From positions 43,068 through 107,067 of the forward strand of contig QNGE01000438.1 of assembly GCA_008508345.1 (NCBI GenBank): DNA of 64,000 bases. The letters are read 5' to 3'. Under the pieces are notes generated by a model that was not told the DNA's origin, made no database searches, and was given only the letters and a program-made list of their open reading frames with translations. Both the position numbers and the translations under genes were made by a program. Numbering within the stretch: position 1 is the first letter of the stretch; every line of letters begins with the position of its first letter. This stretch comes from Paragonimus westermani (Eukaryota > Platyhelminthes > Trematoda > Plagiorchiida > Troglotrematidae). Of this stretch, positions 48,723-62,000 are shown piece after piece.

Positions 48723-51700
48723 GTGTGAACATATTCCACAAAAGGCACTACTTTAATGTACTTTCCAAAACATTGTATGGTGCGTAATATATCATTTTAT
48801 TGACCGTGCACAATCGTTTTACTGCTGTTTTAGCTCTCTGCAACCCAGGTGGCAATACTCGTACGACCTACTAAGATTGATCCGCGTAGTTTATTGGAAA
48901 TAGTGGGAATTCAAACAACTATCTCTCACCAGTAATCGTTAAAAACACTATTATTTTACGTTGGTTCGATTTAATATCAGATATGGATATACGCACATAT
49001 ATCTGATTACAGCTAAAAAACGGAGATATGACAGTAAAAACTCTGATAGACGAGCGCCAACGATTATCGTAATTTGAAATGTACAATAGATTGATTGTAA
49101 TCAAGCACACAAACGAAGCCCGTATGGACGTATATCATGAAAAAGCAAGAAATATACTGACTGGAATTATCAACAATGCCACCGATTGTGTTTTGGTATT
49201 GTAGTGAATGAGATCTTGCGTCAGTTTGCCATCTTCGGAATCGCATTTGTCAAAGATGGAGAAACCGCGGAGACAGAGAGAGTGGTACGTCTCTGGCGGA
49301 GCGTCTTCTACAACGTGAGGAAAATTCGAACTACAATGGTGACCGTCCGAGTGGTGTCACTGCATCATTCCATGGGGGCTGTAGAAATTTTAATGTTTCA
49401 CAGTTACATGTAGTTCACCAGGGCATCTGTAAAACCCTTGATTAAGACAGAACAAGACGGAAAACAGGCGGTTTACTGGGATCAAACAGGTTTTCTACTC
49501 AATAACATAATAACTATAGAGATATGAAGCTTATGATCAAGTGGAATCTGAGTACAGCAACTAACGTCTAGCAGTGTGCACTTTACACAACGCTAACCCA
49601 TATATTTAAATCGAGCATTGCAATTACGGAGGAATCAGAGTTCGTCACACTTCTGAGGAGGAGTCCGTGGGTGAACACAGTTGACGAAATACGTTGACCC
49701 TCCTACAAAAATGAAAGTGACATGACGAATGGCGTTTCGGCGTCCGATGCAAAGGTGGTGGTTATGTCGATTAGTAGCTATTTTGTCACCATATTACATG
49801 TAAAACTGTCAGTAGTTTAAGTGTTTTCCCGTTGATTCTGCCCAGGATAACTGTTCAGTTAAAGTAAGGTATATTGACACTTCTGGGAATGATTTGAAAG
49901 TACGTTTGAATGTGGACGTAGCCTCTTACAACATAATTATCTTGGATTGAAAACAAATTAATTTTCCAGTCTGGCATACCTACAAGCTAACTGTATGGCA
50001 AGGAGAGCCTCAGGAACTCTAGCAGCTCTTGTGGAACTTTTGAAATGTGGTTTATTGTTTGGTAGTTTACATGCTATTAATATTTGCCGCCACACAAATG
50101 ATGTGAAATTGGATTCGTCACCTAAAGTACTGGTTTGTGTGTTCGGTTTATACGATGTACTATAGAATTCAGTGAGTTGTTGTCAAAATTGTCTTCATTG
50201 TAAATTAAGGTCATCGTTATACGAAGACGTGAGAGTTGAAAGTTGTTTCAGAATCACAAGGACAATGAAACAAAATTTTTAAAGATAACCTTAGTTGGTG
50301 CAGTCCGTCAAAGGTAATCTCCTACTTGCATCGAGGTGAAAAGTGAACCTTCTATCTCACAAAATCTCATCTGTTTTCAACTACTGCCTCACTGTTTGGG
50401 AAATTTAACCGAATTGAACAAACTGAATCTTCCCAAAAAGCGACGAACCCTCACACTGTGAGGTGAACTCACACAGTTTAATCTGGTCAACCAACTACCA
50501 AGCTATGCAGTATGTACGATAATTAATTATCGACGTAACGGTAAACACGCGAACGTTAGACACGTATATAACAGAGTGTGATCAATATGTTCATTGCTAA
50601 GGCACTTGAGTTGACTGATCGGCTTTTTCCAAAACTTGAAATCGAAGGTAACGTTAACGTGAATTAGATGACAGAGCTAACGATACGATCTATTGTGGTC
50701 AAGCGATTTGTGATGGAAGAGGCAAGGTTTCTACTCATTAACTGAGATATCAGCAAACACTGAGACAGCGTATAAACTAGCTGGTAAGGATACGGTGCTC
50801 ATTCTCGCCACTCTTAAGTTTAGTGTGTTCTAGCAAAGTGTGAATCAGTGAAATTGTAGTTCATCCGGTAACTGACATAGATGGAAATGTTCCTAGAAGG
50901 AAATGTCTGGTTAACGAATGATACGCTTGCATTTTGAAAGTACCAAACTCAGTTCGCCAGCAAGGCGATTGATACTAATGGGAAGCATTTACTTCAGTAT
51001 GAATAATCAGTTTGGTGGTTTCTTATATTGGTGGGTTTGGGGAAGCACTGTTCTCTCAGTGTTGTATGTAATTGGGGCATGATCACGTGCTGCTTGCAGT
51101 AAACAGCAGCAGTAAACAGTAATCAGCAAGCAGGGCACTTTCTCAAAAATCTTCCACCAGTATCTTGCTTTCGGCCGGAATTTTTTTCCCCTGCTTGGGA
51201 AAGTGCGTTACAATTAAGTGACGGTTTGTGGCTATGAGAGCGGGTGAAGAGAAATCTAATTACTGTTTGTTCCACAGGACGTTACCGTGGTAATTTTGAC
51301 CACTCAAATGCTTAAAGTTGGAGAATGTAAGAATAGCAGAGTATAGTCTACCTATTTGTCAAAGTTGCAGAATGATATCTTGGTAGGCAGAAGTAAAACG
51401 CGTATTAGAATGCCAAATTTTTCACAAGCAGTAAATATTTAAATACGAAGTATAGCAGTTTCAAAGCATATAATGTTCAATGCCCTAGGGCATCCATTCT
51501 ATTTCGGTTAAAAGAAACGTAACGACCAACGGCTCAGTGAACTGTTTATTTGTATACTTTTAGTCCGAATTTAATCATGTCAATTGAATCGGACGGATAT
51601 TTCTCTCACACAAAAATTGTCCCGAGTTAACCAACGGGAATACTTGAATAAGTCTCAGGAAGCGGAATGTACTTATGTAAGAATGGAACACACCACATAA

Positions 51701-53440
51701 AGGTTCATGAGCGGATAGTGATGAACCTTGAGATATTGAAAGTAGTCACCATGAGGTCATTTATATTGGTACAAGGCTCAAAATAACATTCGTAAAAACG
51801 GGAGCTTAGGGTCTCGATAGTTTTTGGAAATAATGAAGAGGCCATCAGATGAATACTTAGTAAGATTCAACGTTTCCATGACTGTGGCTATCGGTCCAGT
51901 GCGTTGCTTGTGCCGTTAATTATTACTCAAACTTGTAACTAAAAGCAATCTGATCTTCTGCTTGACTGAATGAATAACAGCAATCGTGTGCCTCTACGTT
52001 GCTTGTTGAAGTTCAGCTGAGCGAAATGCAGAGGTACCGAAGTGTTGTGTAATTTATATTGTTGTAGTTCACTTTTGGGACATTCACATTACTAAAACAG
52101 AACATTGGACCTCAAAATCAGATGTCTTTGATATTGATCCGTTCATCAGCCCAATCTATTAGGTGTGTTGGTAATAAGCAATAAAGGCTTAGTCAGTCTA
52201 CGTTAAAAATGCATACAAATCGAGTGAGTTAATGATGAGGTGACTCATATTTTTCATAGTGATGCTCATATTTCTAGGTCCAATAAATTAATCAAAAGCA
52301 TTTCTCCCCATTTCAGGAATACGCTTAATTCGATGATAACCTGTGTTTAGTTTCGGCTCACACGAACGATACAATAAGAATGGGCTGGTGGTGCAACCTG
52401 TCTTATCTAATTAGTGTAATTTGGAGACTAAAGCTGACATCAACTCAAACAGACTATATGATGAATAAATGTGTGGAAAGTAAGTACACAAAGCTGCTCA
52501 CCTTTTCTTTTGATCTGGCAGTTGAACAATCCTGCCTATCAAAATTTATGTTACTAGCCCGTGAACCCTCAGGAACTTAGCCTTAAAATGATGTCCACCT
52601 ATTGCCAAAAAGATTCACGTGAACTACGAGGGACCTTATAACGTTACCTATCAACTAGCACTGTGTGCACAGAAGTGGTTTGTGCAATCCTTGGCATAAT
52701 TGTAAGAACCGTTGTTGGTGTGAAGTGATTATGGGAAGAGAACGGAAATTTCATTGAAAATCTTCAGAAGGTTGTAACAACAATAAAAATATACATGGGA
52801 AATGAGAAGACAATAATAAGAGATGAAATAGAACAGTATAGCAAACTTTGGGTTCAGTTGAGTTCCAGAGAATGCAGTAACAACCATGGTTTCAGTTGGC
52901 CTGTGATTGTCCCCTGTCGTGTTACCAGGGAAGTTTTGTCTGTATAAGTATCAATTGTCAAGAGTTGAATTTTTGGGCTTGCTAACAGTGAATGACAATT
53001 CTTCGAATATTTATATGGTCCACGGTGTTGGATTAGCAAAATTTCCGACAGTTTTCAGAGTTATGGATAGTTTTTGGAGTAACTATACTAGTATAGTAGG
53101 CTCAGGTCTGTAAGAGCTTCGTTGACATAGCTGCCAAATATGGAATATACTAGTATATAAGCTCCAAGCCAGTCTATTTCAGACAGCCGACACTTTCAGT
53201 CGTCTAGCTTATCTTAGTAACATCTGCGAAACAGCGCATAGTGCATGTTTGTACAAACTCTGGGAGTTTACATCTATACCATTAGCTAAGAGTGCACTCC
53301 ACGGCCACAATCAATGGTCGGACTTGAGCGTCTTGTGCAAGTTTCAGGTTCATTGTGCTCTCCCACAGCCCCAATGATTCTGGCGATTAAAGGTATAATC
53401 CCTTATGAAATCCCATAGTTCGTTAGAAGTACCCTTTGAG
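48723..53440. other. anonymous sequence
   Basis: No ORF with a recognisable domain. Stretches of minus-strand coding-like sequence near 49.2-49.4 kb are short and without good splice borders. The rest is AT-rich. Confidence 0.5.
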
Positions 53441-53650
53441 AACACCAAATTTACTGAGCTGGAGCTCTCATGAGCTGACCAGAAGTGAAGATTTGAAATA
53501 GAGCACCTGAGCTCAAAACCTCATTTTCCATACCAAAAGATGATCCGAAGAAGAGTGTTAGAAACTCTCTTAGTTAATTCGGACCGTAATAGAATCACCT
53601 TCGGTTGCCCATATCTTTAGGTTCGAAACCCTCTGTTGACTATAATTTCG
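53440..53650 (+). repeat. possible tRNA-derived SINE
   Basis: A B-box match (GGTTCGAAACC, fits GGTTCRANNCC) near 53622 is preceded by an A-box-like TAGTTAATTCGG about 38 bases upstream, the spacing of a pol III internal promoter. No full tRNA cloverleaf can be folded. No second copy was noticed in the window, so element status is uncertain. Confidence 0.28.
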
Positions 53651-54489
53651 TGCAATAGCTATCAATTTAATAAAAAATGGACTTGATTGACATCACCTGC
53701 ATGCAAATTAGACATTCAGGCGGATACAATTCACTCATATAACCAGGGTAAGACTACTATAGGTGAAATTGCTTGAAGCAAAAATAATTAACCATGTCCT
53801 GAATACAATGTAATTCAGAAACCAAAAGAATCCTGTGTACCGACAAGCTCTAAAAACGTGCTGTAACTGTTCAAATAGTCACTAGCGCAATCGTATCTAA
53901 GTCCGCAATCAAGTAAGTACCAGTTCATTGCACAGCAAACTTGATCTCTAACATCTCGACAGCAACTCCAGGTAGGTTGGCCTATGTGCACGAACGTATT
54001 CAATATAAACAAATGAACCAAGAGTAGTTTTGTGGTGAGGAAGATGGACGTAAAAAGTGGCTCCAGCCAGGCATCACAAATGCGGAGGCAAACAATCCGA
54101 ACACTGTTCTACTGAGAAAGGTTGTGGCCGATACTCAGGGAGATAAAGTGCTGAAACAAATGATCTCATACTTAGCCTTCCACTTGAGTCTTTTCTTTGC
54201 GCACTCATCTCCATTTCATAAATTCCCGGCACTGGCTTCGAATTACAGTGACACAGCTTAGGACAAAAACATTAGGGTGACATGAGAAAGACCTGATGAT
54301 CTATCATCCAGAGGCATTATGTGACTGGGAAATTCAATCACTCAGAAATCGCTTCCAGTGGTGTGTGTCTGCGCTCAAGCACAGATTCCTGACTGCTCTG
54401 TTACCAAACACGACTATTTGACTGGGATTTTTCGAACGCATGCGTTGCCTCACAAGTAAGTAAGTTCTCTAATGTTACCGGAGTAGTGC
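53651..54489. other. anonymous sequence with one cysteine-rich minus ORF
   Basis: A minus-strand open frame from about 54105 to 53815 follows a CTTTCTCAG acceptor and contains a hydrophobic segment and two Cys-Cys pairs. It starts without ATG, is interrupted by a TAG at the acceptor in this frame, and matches no family I know. I do not call a gene. Confidence 0.35.
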
Positions 54490-54777
54490 TTAATGTTTTA
54501 ACAGAAGTCGCCAAACTGCAAATTTCAACGCTGATCTAACCCCACCGAGAGTACCCGAACATTGTTCTGAAAGTTTAGCTTCAGTAACCTGTAAGAGTCG
54601 TTCGACAACACAGTTATCTAGTGATCGGAAGCAGAGCGAGATATTGACGCTTTGTAAGGAAGGACCACGAATTATTTCAGAAAGCAACCGTTCATTGTTT
54701 TTGCCATTTTCCACTCCACAGTGATGAGGAGTGTTGTCGATGATATATTTAGCAACATGTTTATTCCTCGGGACCGA
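54490..54777 (-). CDS. unassigned protein-like ORF, possible host exon
   Basis: Minus-strand frame of about 95 codons from just after TAA (54780-54778) to TAA at 54492-54490. Composition is balanced (Glu, Lys, Ser, Leu, Val, four Cys) with amphipathic helix-like segments, unlike the low-complexity chance frames around it. There is no ATG near its start, so it would be an internal or last exon. A phase-0 acceptor lies inside (CTCTTACAG before a Val-Thr-Glu-Ala segment). No family was recognised. Confidence 0.28.
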   Translation of the reverse strand, partial: SVPRNKHVAKYIIDNTPHHCGVENGKNNERLLSEIIRGPSLQSVNISLCFRSLDNCVVERLLQVTEAKLSEQCSGTLGGVRSALKFAVWRLLLKH

Positions 54778-56791
54778 TTATCTCACATAAATACGATTTT
54801 GATCAAGACCACAAGTAAGTCGCTAACAACGTAAGTGCGCATGAGTGATGACTGAAAACGACTGATGTTAAAACCGAAAGAACACAGTTTGACTAGATTC
54901 TCTGAAAGCGTTTGATTATGTAGGCTACTGCATTTTACCAGCAAAACTGCAATGGAAGGGTACCAGAGAAACACTGTAGCTCTGGTTAGGGGCGCATACC
55001 AGCAGTCACCCTTTTGATACGTACTGTTGTTAACTATTGGCTGCGTCGAGAAGCTTCTTACAGGATACCACGAGGATCAGCCTTATGAAAGAATTTGTCC
55101 ATTTTGTACCTTAATTCTAACCCCAAACTTTCTAATTAAACCAGCCGCTGTTCGTAGATACTCCAGATCTCACGGATGAATTTAACCTTTTGTGAGATCC
55201 TGGCAGTTACTCATACTCGTAGCAGTCCCATTTTTCAAAGTTTGATCTTCATTTACAGCACGTAAGTTTTTCTGCAAGAATGCCCAACTGCCCAAAGGAG
55301 TCAAATGCAAAGCAACGAAACGCCTAAAGGATCTGAGATACCAGGACTATCACACTAGATTTAAAGGTCTGAAACCTTGCAACCTGGAGTCGTCATGAGC
55401 GAGAGAGGGCATCTTACGCGTCTACAAGTTATTCACTCACACCAAACACATGTTTTCCCATCTTGTACGAAAGTCAACATGCCAGTCACAAAAGGGAATC
55501 GCTTCAATCTCCGAAACCACTGCTGGAGACTACAATAAAGGATTGACTCAGTTGTCGTCCATATGGTTCCCCATTGAAGTGGGCTGCTCAGTGGTGTAAC
55601 AGCGATTGCCGGAATTGTAAAGATATATATTTTTGATAGATGCGGCAACCAGTGTGAAATTGGAAGTTTTTTGATCAGTGTGGCCAGCGTTGAAGAAGAA
55701 TCCATGCATTTTAGCTGTGGCGCGTCAGAACCTAACTGTATGCCTTGTTGGGTTTGTTTGTAATCACCTGCAGTATACAACTGACCTCTTGCACCTTCAG
55801 CATATCTCAATACACTTGAAAGTTTCTGCAGATATGTAGCTCTTCCACACCATTTTAATCGTTTTGCTCCACTTCTTCTTCAAACTAGGGTCCGGTTCCC
55901 CATCAGGATCTTCATCCGGTACCGTCCAGATGCGGTCTAGCAATAGTTCGCCGAATTTTCTGGTAACCTTTGAGACTGTTGTTCATCTACCGTATTGAGC
56001 GACACAAATACCGTAGGTTGAATTCTACTTGTCTTGTTTGGAGACCCAGTGTGAACTGTAAGATAAAATGCATATGGGTCATGCAAAACTCAGTAACAGG
56101 ACTTATGTGACTGCTATGAAGGTGTTTACGACCAAGAGCTATGCCGACCAGTAGGTAGGTAATATGTGAGTGACACGACGCCGGTTGCAGTGAAAGTGCT
56201 GTAACCTCTCACTGTGGAAGAAGATGACTGAAAGTTACTGCGGCGGACGTTGACTCTGAGGTGCTATTTCAGACCCTGACCAGATGAACAGGATCGTCTA
56301 GTTAGTTCACGTTATTCTTTCGGATTTGGTGCAAATGGTCCGTAGGAGGTTTTGAAACTCCAAATCGGCTCACACTGCCCGGTGACGTTATCTGACGCTC
56401 CACCAAACCACGAGCGACTTCCCGTGCTACGTTCGTATTAACTTTTCCTATGCCCATAGACCTTTGGCCAAGTGGCCATTCTGCAAGTCTTTCACAAATA
56501 TTACATTTGTTGCTGGGCAGAAAATTTTTACTTCAGAACATGGAAACTGGTAAGTGCAAGCATTTTATATTGACTCTTCAGCATTAGATTGATGATAACA
56601 TGAAACGGCCTTTTTTATATCGAACAGTGCGAATTCAGAAACAATTGATCTTGAGCTTAATCACGCCCTGGACTTAGTGACATTTCCCAACCCACCGATC
56701 GACTATTCATCTCACCCACCTCCTAAGTTTTCGATATATAAACCCAGTTTCATGTTATTGTAAATCTGGTACTGATGGGTGAATACGACGT

Positions 56792-56837
56792 GCTTGCATC
56801 TACCAGTTTTCGTGTTCTAATAGTTTTGTTCAAACTT
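56792..56837 (+). repeat. PLE 3'-trailer fragment
   Basis: 46 bases match the trailer of the PLE at 24802-24847 with 35 identities by hand alignment. No coding remnant is attached. It probably marks the end of a largely lost PLE copy. Confidence 0.4.
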
Positions 56838-56868
56838 TTGAAAATAATGAACTGTTTCAAATTCTTAC

Positions 56869-57200
56869 GTTGTTCCACATAACATTTCCTAAATTGTCAC
56901 TGTGATCTCTTACTTGAAATTTCCGTTTGTTTATTTTGTGCCGTCTCCTGTAATTGGCCACGCCACCGTACTTGGAGACAGTTATTTTCCGTGCATTGAG
57001 TTCATTTGGTTGCAAGTTGTATATCTTGATAACCACTAGGTATTTGTGCACAAAACCAGTTGGATCTGAGTAAACCCTCAACACTTCCTGTTCTTGGTGA
57101 AACATTATGTTTAAATCCGCCCCGATAAGTTGGGAGTAACCGTGAATCCTAATAAATTCTATAATTAATAACAATGAAACACGTCTAACTGAAGGTAACA
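56869..57200 (-). CDS. unassigned candidate exon, basic protein segment
   Basis: Minus-strand frame open for 110 codons from an acceptor (AACCTCTTTTAAG, phase 1) to a donor-like AACAAC then GTAAGA (end 56869, phase 0). An alternative donor is CAA then GTAAGA (end 56914, also phase 0). It has a hydrophobic N-terminal stretch and a basic C-terminal part (Tyr-Arg-Arg-Arg-His-Lys, Lys-Arg-Lys). It is not low complexity and looks like a folded-protein segment. If it is a last exon, TGA follows three codons after the second donor. No family was recognised, and a retroelement origin cannot be excluded. Confidence 0.38.
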
Positions 57201-58316
57201 CTTAAAAGAGGTTATGAACATAGACAATGACAGGGTCAACAGGTGGACAAGTACTTTGAAGATGTCATGATGACTGAACGTGATAATAGGGGAAAAAGAA
57301 GAATAATGGGCCGTTTTTAGATGATTTCAATCAGGTTCCCACACGTGTAGGCAAGCGCCCTGTTTTCTATTTGACCGACTTGTAGACCATACGCGTGTTT
57401 TTGAGTCTTCCGTTGAAGGTACCAAAGAAATGCTGAACTCCTTCGTTAAGTGCCTTCTTTCTGTTATGTTGAAATAAATTTAAGAGAGTAATGTTTTTTA
57501 TTCGTAACAGCGATCGGTAGAAACTTTAGCATCAGTTGCATTTAAAACAAGAGCTTTGGCAAAATTAATAACCTGATTCTAGGAAGTTAGCATTCTGTGC
57601 TGGTTAGTTAGAAAGTAATCGTGTTTAGGTCTAGTCTTGACAGAATGCAATTCGTCACAAAATTTACGAAACGTTGTTGTACATTTTCGGTGGATTGTAG
57701 TCACTGGCGATAGGAAATAGTTTCGTCTGATTTGGCGCCTGTGTTGATTCTGAATTGGACAACTCTGCAGGGAAGGGTTAACTTGAACGATTACACTGAC
57801 ACGAATTCGGACGACGTGAAGAAGTGTTACCTCGGCCCAGTGAACAAAATGAGCTGTTTCAAGTGAACCATTTGATGAACGGTTGATTGTGTATGTCCTT
57901 GCTTTCTGTTAGTAACGTTAGCAGTTTTCTGTCTGGGTAATACAGAAATAGGTGTGATAAAACCTGTGTTGCAATGCACATCACTCAACTCTGGGCTCAG
58001 CAACCTGTCATAACTAGTCTTACAGAGGAATTTTGAAACTCATATGTGAATGGGTTATTCCTTATTCAGTTGATTTAGTTTCTGATTTTTTTCTACTATC
58101 TCACTTGGTGCTCATTGTTATTTGAAATAACATGGCAATCGAAATTTCTTTTCCACTAACCGCTTAGCATAGCAACAGATTTGAACAGAAAACCACCCTC
58201 CCTACAAACCTGCTTAGAGAACCACACTGGGCAAACTATCTAAGGACGTATTATCAAGTATGCTAAGTATTTTCCAATGAACCCAGTCCAGAGATTGTTT
58301 TCAATCGTGTATGCTT

Positions 58317-58667
58317 TTATGTTTGTTTTAGAAGGAAAAACCCACTGAGGAATATCGCGAAAACAGCGGAGTAGCTGGAGGCCAGTGCTACAATGAATAC
58401 TTCAGATATGTTGTGGGAAAACTGTAAAGGAGGCGAGAAAAATTCCAAAGCCTGTACTGTGACTCGTCTTTCAGTGGGATCCCCACAACAGTGTGACATG
58501 ATACATAAACGACTAGGTCTTTTGAAAAAGTAGGCATGAATGTCAAGGTCAACCACAGGGCGGTTATGGCGCCATATCCATTTGTATTCATTCAGGCTGT
58601 CAGTCAGCATGCGACTGTCAACGGTAAGGAACAGGCAGCAATATATATTCCAAAATACTTTCTGCAT
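58317..58667 (-). CDS. candidate small membrane or GPI-tailed protein (single ORF)
   Basis: A 116-codon frame with ATG in a reasonable context (CAAAATGC). It has an N-terminal hydrophobic segment with a Cys-Cys pair (residues 4-15) compatible with a signal peptide, a basic middle with four cysteines, an Asn-x-Ser site, and a C-terminal hydrophobic segment of about 24 residues ending Leu-Lys-Gln-Thr. This layout suits a small type I membrane or GPI-anchored surface protein. However, chance ORFs of this length are expected several times in 64 kb, and no family match is apparent. Confidence 0.25.
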   Translation of the reverse strand: MQKVFWNIYCCLFLTVDSRMLTDSLNEYKWIWRHNRPVVDLDIHAYFFKRPSRLCIMSHCCGDPTERRVTVQALEFFSPPLQFSHNISEVFIVALASSYSAVFAIFLSGFFLLKQT

Positions 58668-59029
58668 TTTGACTGTAAATCCTGTTTATCTCTCATGAGA
58701 GCTTGAATAATATGTTAGACGTAATATTCCACCAGTTAATCCAGAATATCTTGATGCTTGTCTCAAACTGAATAACAGTTGTGTGTATATGCGTGTCTTC
58801 TCTGATTGCGGAAGGTCTAGTTTATAGTAGGATTAGAATGGATTTTGAGTTTGTGAGCTGCAAACGATACCAATGGCTGTTTCCTGATGCGATTGTGGTA
58901 ACGGGATTGAAAGAGATTCATGCACATCAATCTCATTTGTGATGCGCTCACAGATTCGGAGAAGTTGGTAGAAAAGATTGGTGCAGTACCTACATTACAG
59001 CTTGAGCTAATGTTATTTTGTAAGTACAT

Positions 59030-62000
59030 ACTATGAGTACTATACTGGCCATTCTTATGAATCCATTCCGGTTGGAATAATTTTATAATTTACGGTTTTC
59101 ATTCCCCAAAAAGTACATTACTGAAGGGAAAAACTTCTAACGAAGGTGCAACCATCAACCAGTCCACCGAAGTCAAACAAAATATTCTTTGTCTCCTGTC
59201 TGGATCCTTGCTGTCAGAAAGCACTTACTGGGAAAAAGCTAATCAACAGAGCGGTTCATAAAGCCACACAAATAGCAGAAGCAGTGCTTGGTGAACTATC
59301 AACCTGGGGAAAGCTTGATCGATAACTAAATTGACTGGGTTAATTTCCAAACGCCTACACCGTATTAATGGAGAGTAAAATAAACGTTAGTCTGGTTGAG
59401 ATCTGCTAGACCACATCAGGCGAAAACAAGTATTAAGGTTCTTGAAGATAGGTAATGTTCTCATCGCTCATTAGAGCAGTGGTGTTCATGTGATTTGAAA
59501 AACTAACATTTAATCCCAGTCTTTGAAGTTAAATGGACATTTTGGTGGTACTATTTCACAGAAGCCATGATAACGTGGAAGTAGCGTGCAATTTATCTAA
59601 ACCAAATAGCCGGCTATTCGTCAGAAAGTTGCAGCGAAATTAGGCGTGGCGACAATTAATGCTTATAAAAAGCTGACTGCTCACATTCCGAAAGCGACTT
59701 AGACAAATCCAGCAGTGTTCAGCATCGTGTTATTGCAGAAAGGTACAGAAAACGGCGAACATACCGACAAGATACCCAAAAAATTCACGCTGATACCATG
59801 AAAACGACAGAACGTTAGCTTAGGTATAAAGAAAGAAAAGTGTCAGGCCGAAAAGCTCAGAAGGGGAGAAGTCAATTTGAGGGGCCATTGGTTTCGTTGT
59901 TTAGGAAGTGCACACCTCGCTGGGTCAGGGTTAGTTTTCGTACACTACACTGTCTGCACTATTCAGTGGACAGACAGTCGTTGATAATGTGCGAAAATTC
60001 ACACGGTCAACTGAGTAGGCCTGAAGACAAAACGATATAGAAAATGAAAGATGCTTTTATCACTGGAAGCCCACAATTTTCATAAGCACTTTAGCTCACC
60101 CAACATCAGTAACAGCAAGATATCCAAAACAGTTTATGAAATGTGGGCTGGTTTTATAACCATCAGAAACCGTCGATAACGGAGGTCACTGTTTTCGGTT
60201 GTTTTCGTTAAGGAACTTCTAGATGAAAATTTTGGACGCAGACTCCTGGATCAGCAATCCACGGCAAGGCATACCACAAACTGACAAAACATTGTGCTTC
60301 GGCATAGATGTATCAAACTCTTCAGTAACCATTGTAGATAATTGTGGTCCATGCGCAAAGTGGATGTAGGCAACAAACATTTTCTTTTGTATAAAGTCTT
60401 TTAAAGAGATCTTCCGGTGGAAATGAAAATGTATTCATTTATGAAAGTGGAACGTAATGCGCTCCAAACGGGGAATTCATAGTCAACTAGTTAATTTGTG
60501 AGTAGCATTCCCGAACTCCCAGTAGGTTACCAAAGATTTTCTTGCAGTATACAAAGCTGCTGAACAATTTTCCGAGATTTTTGTTCCGGATTCGACGGTA
60601 GTAAAAAAGGAACTGGTTAACGAAACTTTAGGGCATTTAACGAACCCGCATGTGGTTATTGAAATGTAAAACAAAATGCTCGGATTACTTCTGATGGGAG
60701 TCACCTCAAACCAAAGTCAGCCCCCAAGTTTTATCGGGTGTGTTCTTTCTTAGGAGACTACTCTATATAAATAACATGGAATTTTACGGTTTACAGCCAC
60801 CGAACCACAGCATATTTATTGAAAGTCACTTGTAACCGACAGTTGCGAAGGCCAGATATTTAAGATGCAGTCGAACGAAGCTACCCTCGCTGTCCATCGT
60901 TCTGGAAGAGTGTTATCATGAGATGTGATATTCTTGCAGATGCCATTTATAAATCAAGAAAAATTCTTGATTGTGTCGAAATTAAGTCATACCAACCGTG
61001 CGCATTTTGGTGTAAACTGCCGTACGCAGGATAAGTATTCGGACAGATTGCAACTCGAATACTAAACCTAACGCTATATCTTCATGCTTAGTAACCCCGA
61101 AAAACGACTTACCGGTCGCTCATTAGCTGCTTACAGATGTAATATCAGTGGGTCGGCAAGAGGACTCCATATACAAGTGTTAGAGCGTCTAACCTTGGGT
61201 AAACTGGGAGACGTTCCATTACACAGTGCAGGTTGTCTGCTGGGATCATAACCAAAAACGCCGATGTCTCACCAGAACAGACAAACATCGCTCAGAGGCA
61301 GACGCTTATTCTGTTCATTCACGACCTAATTTGTCACCATTTACGTATTGTTGTACCACGTGTTTTCACCTAATCTGGTCATTCACATCATGCGTAAACA
61401 GCATTGATATGGGGAAACGTCCCTCACCCCAGGGTTAAGGGCAGCCTCTGTCATCCTACCGTATGGGACTCTTCTGTTGAGTCCAGTCGTGTTCGGCATG
61501 AAAAGTAGGCAGAGTTGTGCTATAAAGACGATGGGACATAATCCACTTTTCCCTTCTTCGTTACCCTAGTGACACTCATAACTATGTAACACTAAAAAGG
61601 CAGTGCCATTATAGACGTCAACCGTTGTAGCTTTCCATGAGCCCTACGCCGCGAGCTCAAACGGAACACAAACTGGTTAATATCCCAGAATGATCGGAAG
61701 ACAATTCGTTCAATTCAGACTGCAACAGCAATGAATTATTCCGCAGTCTTCCGGCTACTTTTCGATTGACTGTTTTGAATAGTAAGAATGCAAAGAGAAC
61801 CAAAACGAGTCGATAAATATGTTTAACTGGTTACCTATGTAAACCAAAATCAAAGTATACTTTGGAAAGAGGAATTAACTGATTATTCGTCTAAGCCATT
61901 TCTAATGTTTGCTCCTCAGAGGTGTAGAGTTTTTCTACGGTTTGTGTGTTGTTCAGCGAATGTTAGAAAACTAGACAAACGTGAAGATAGTACGGAGGTG

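Noticed and set aside
53815..54105. minus-strand frame with hydrophobic segment and Cys-Cys pairs
   Set aside because: Starts with a stop at the only acceptor in this frame, has no ATG, and no family resemblance.
55433..55810. 125-codon minus-strand ORF
   Set aside because: No domain, no signal peptide, no splice context, and the length is within chance expectation.
59560..60720. possible degenerate mariner/Tc1 transposase
   Set aside because: Some helix-turn-helix-like residues appeared in one frame, but no DDE/D motif or terminal inverted repeats were found.
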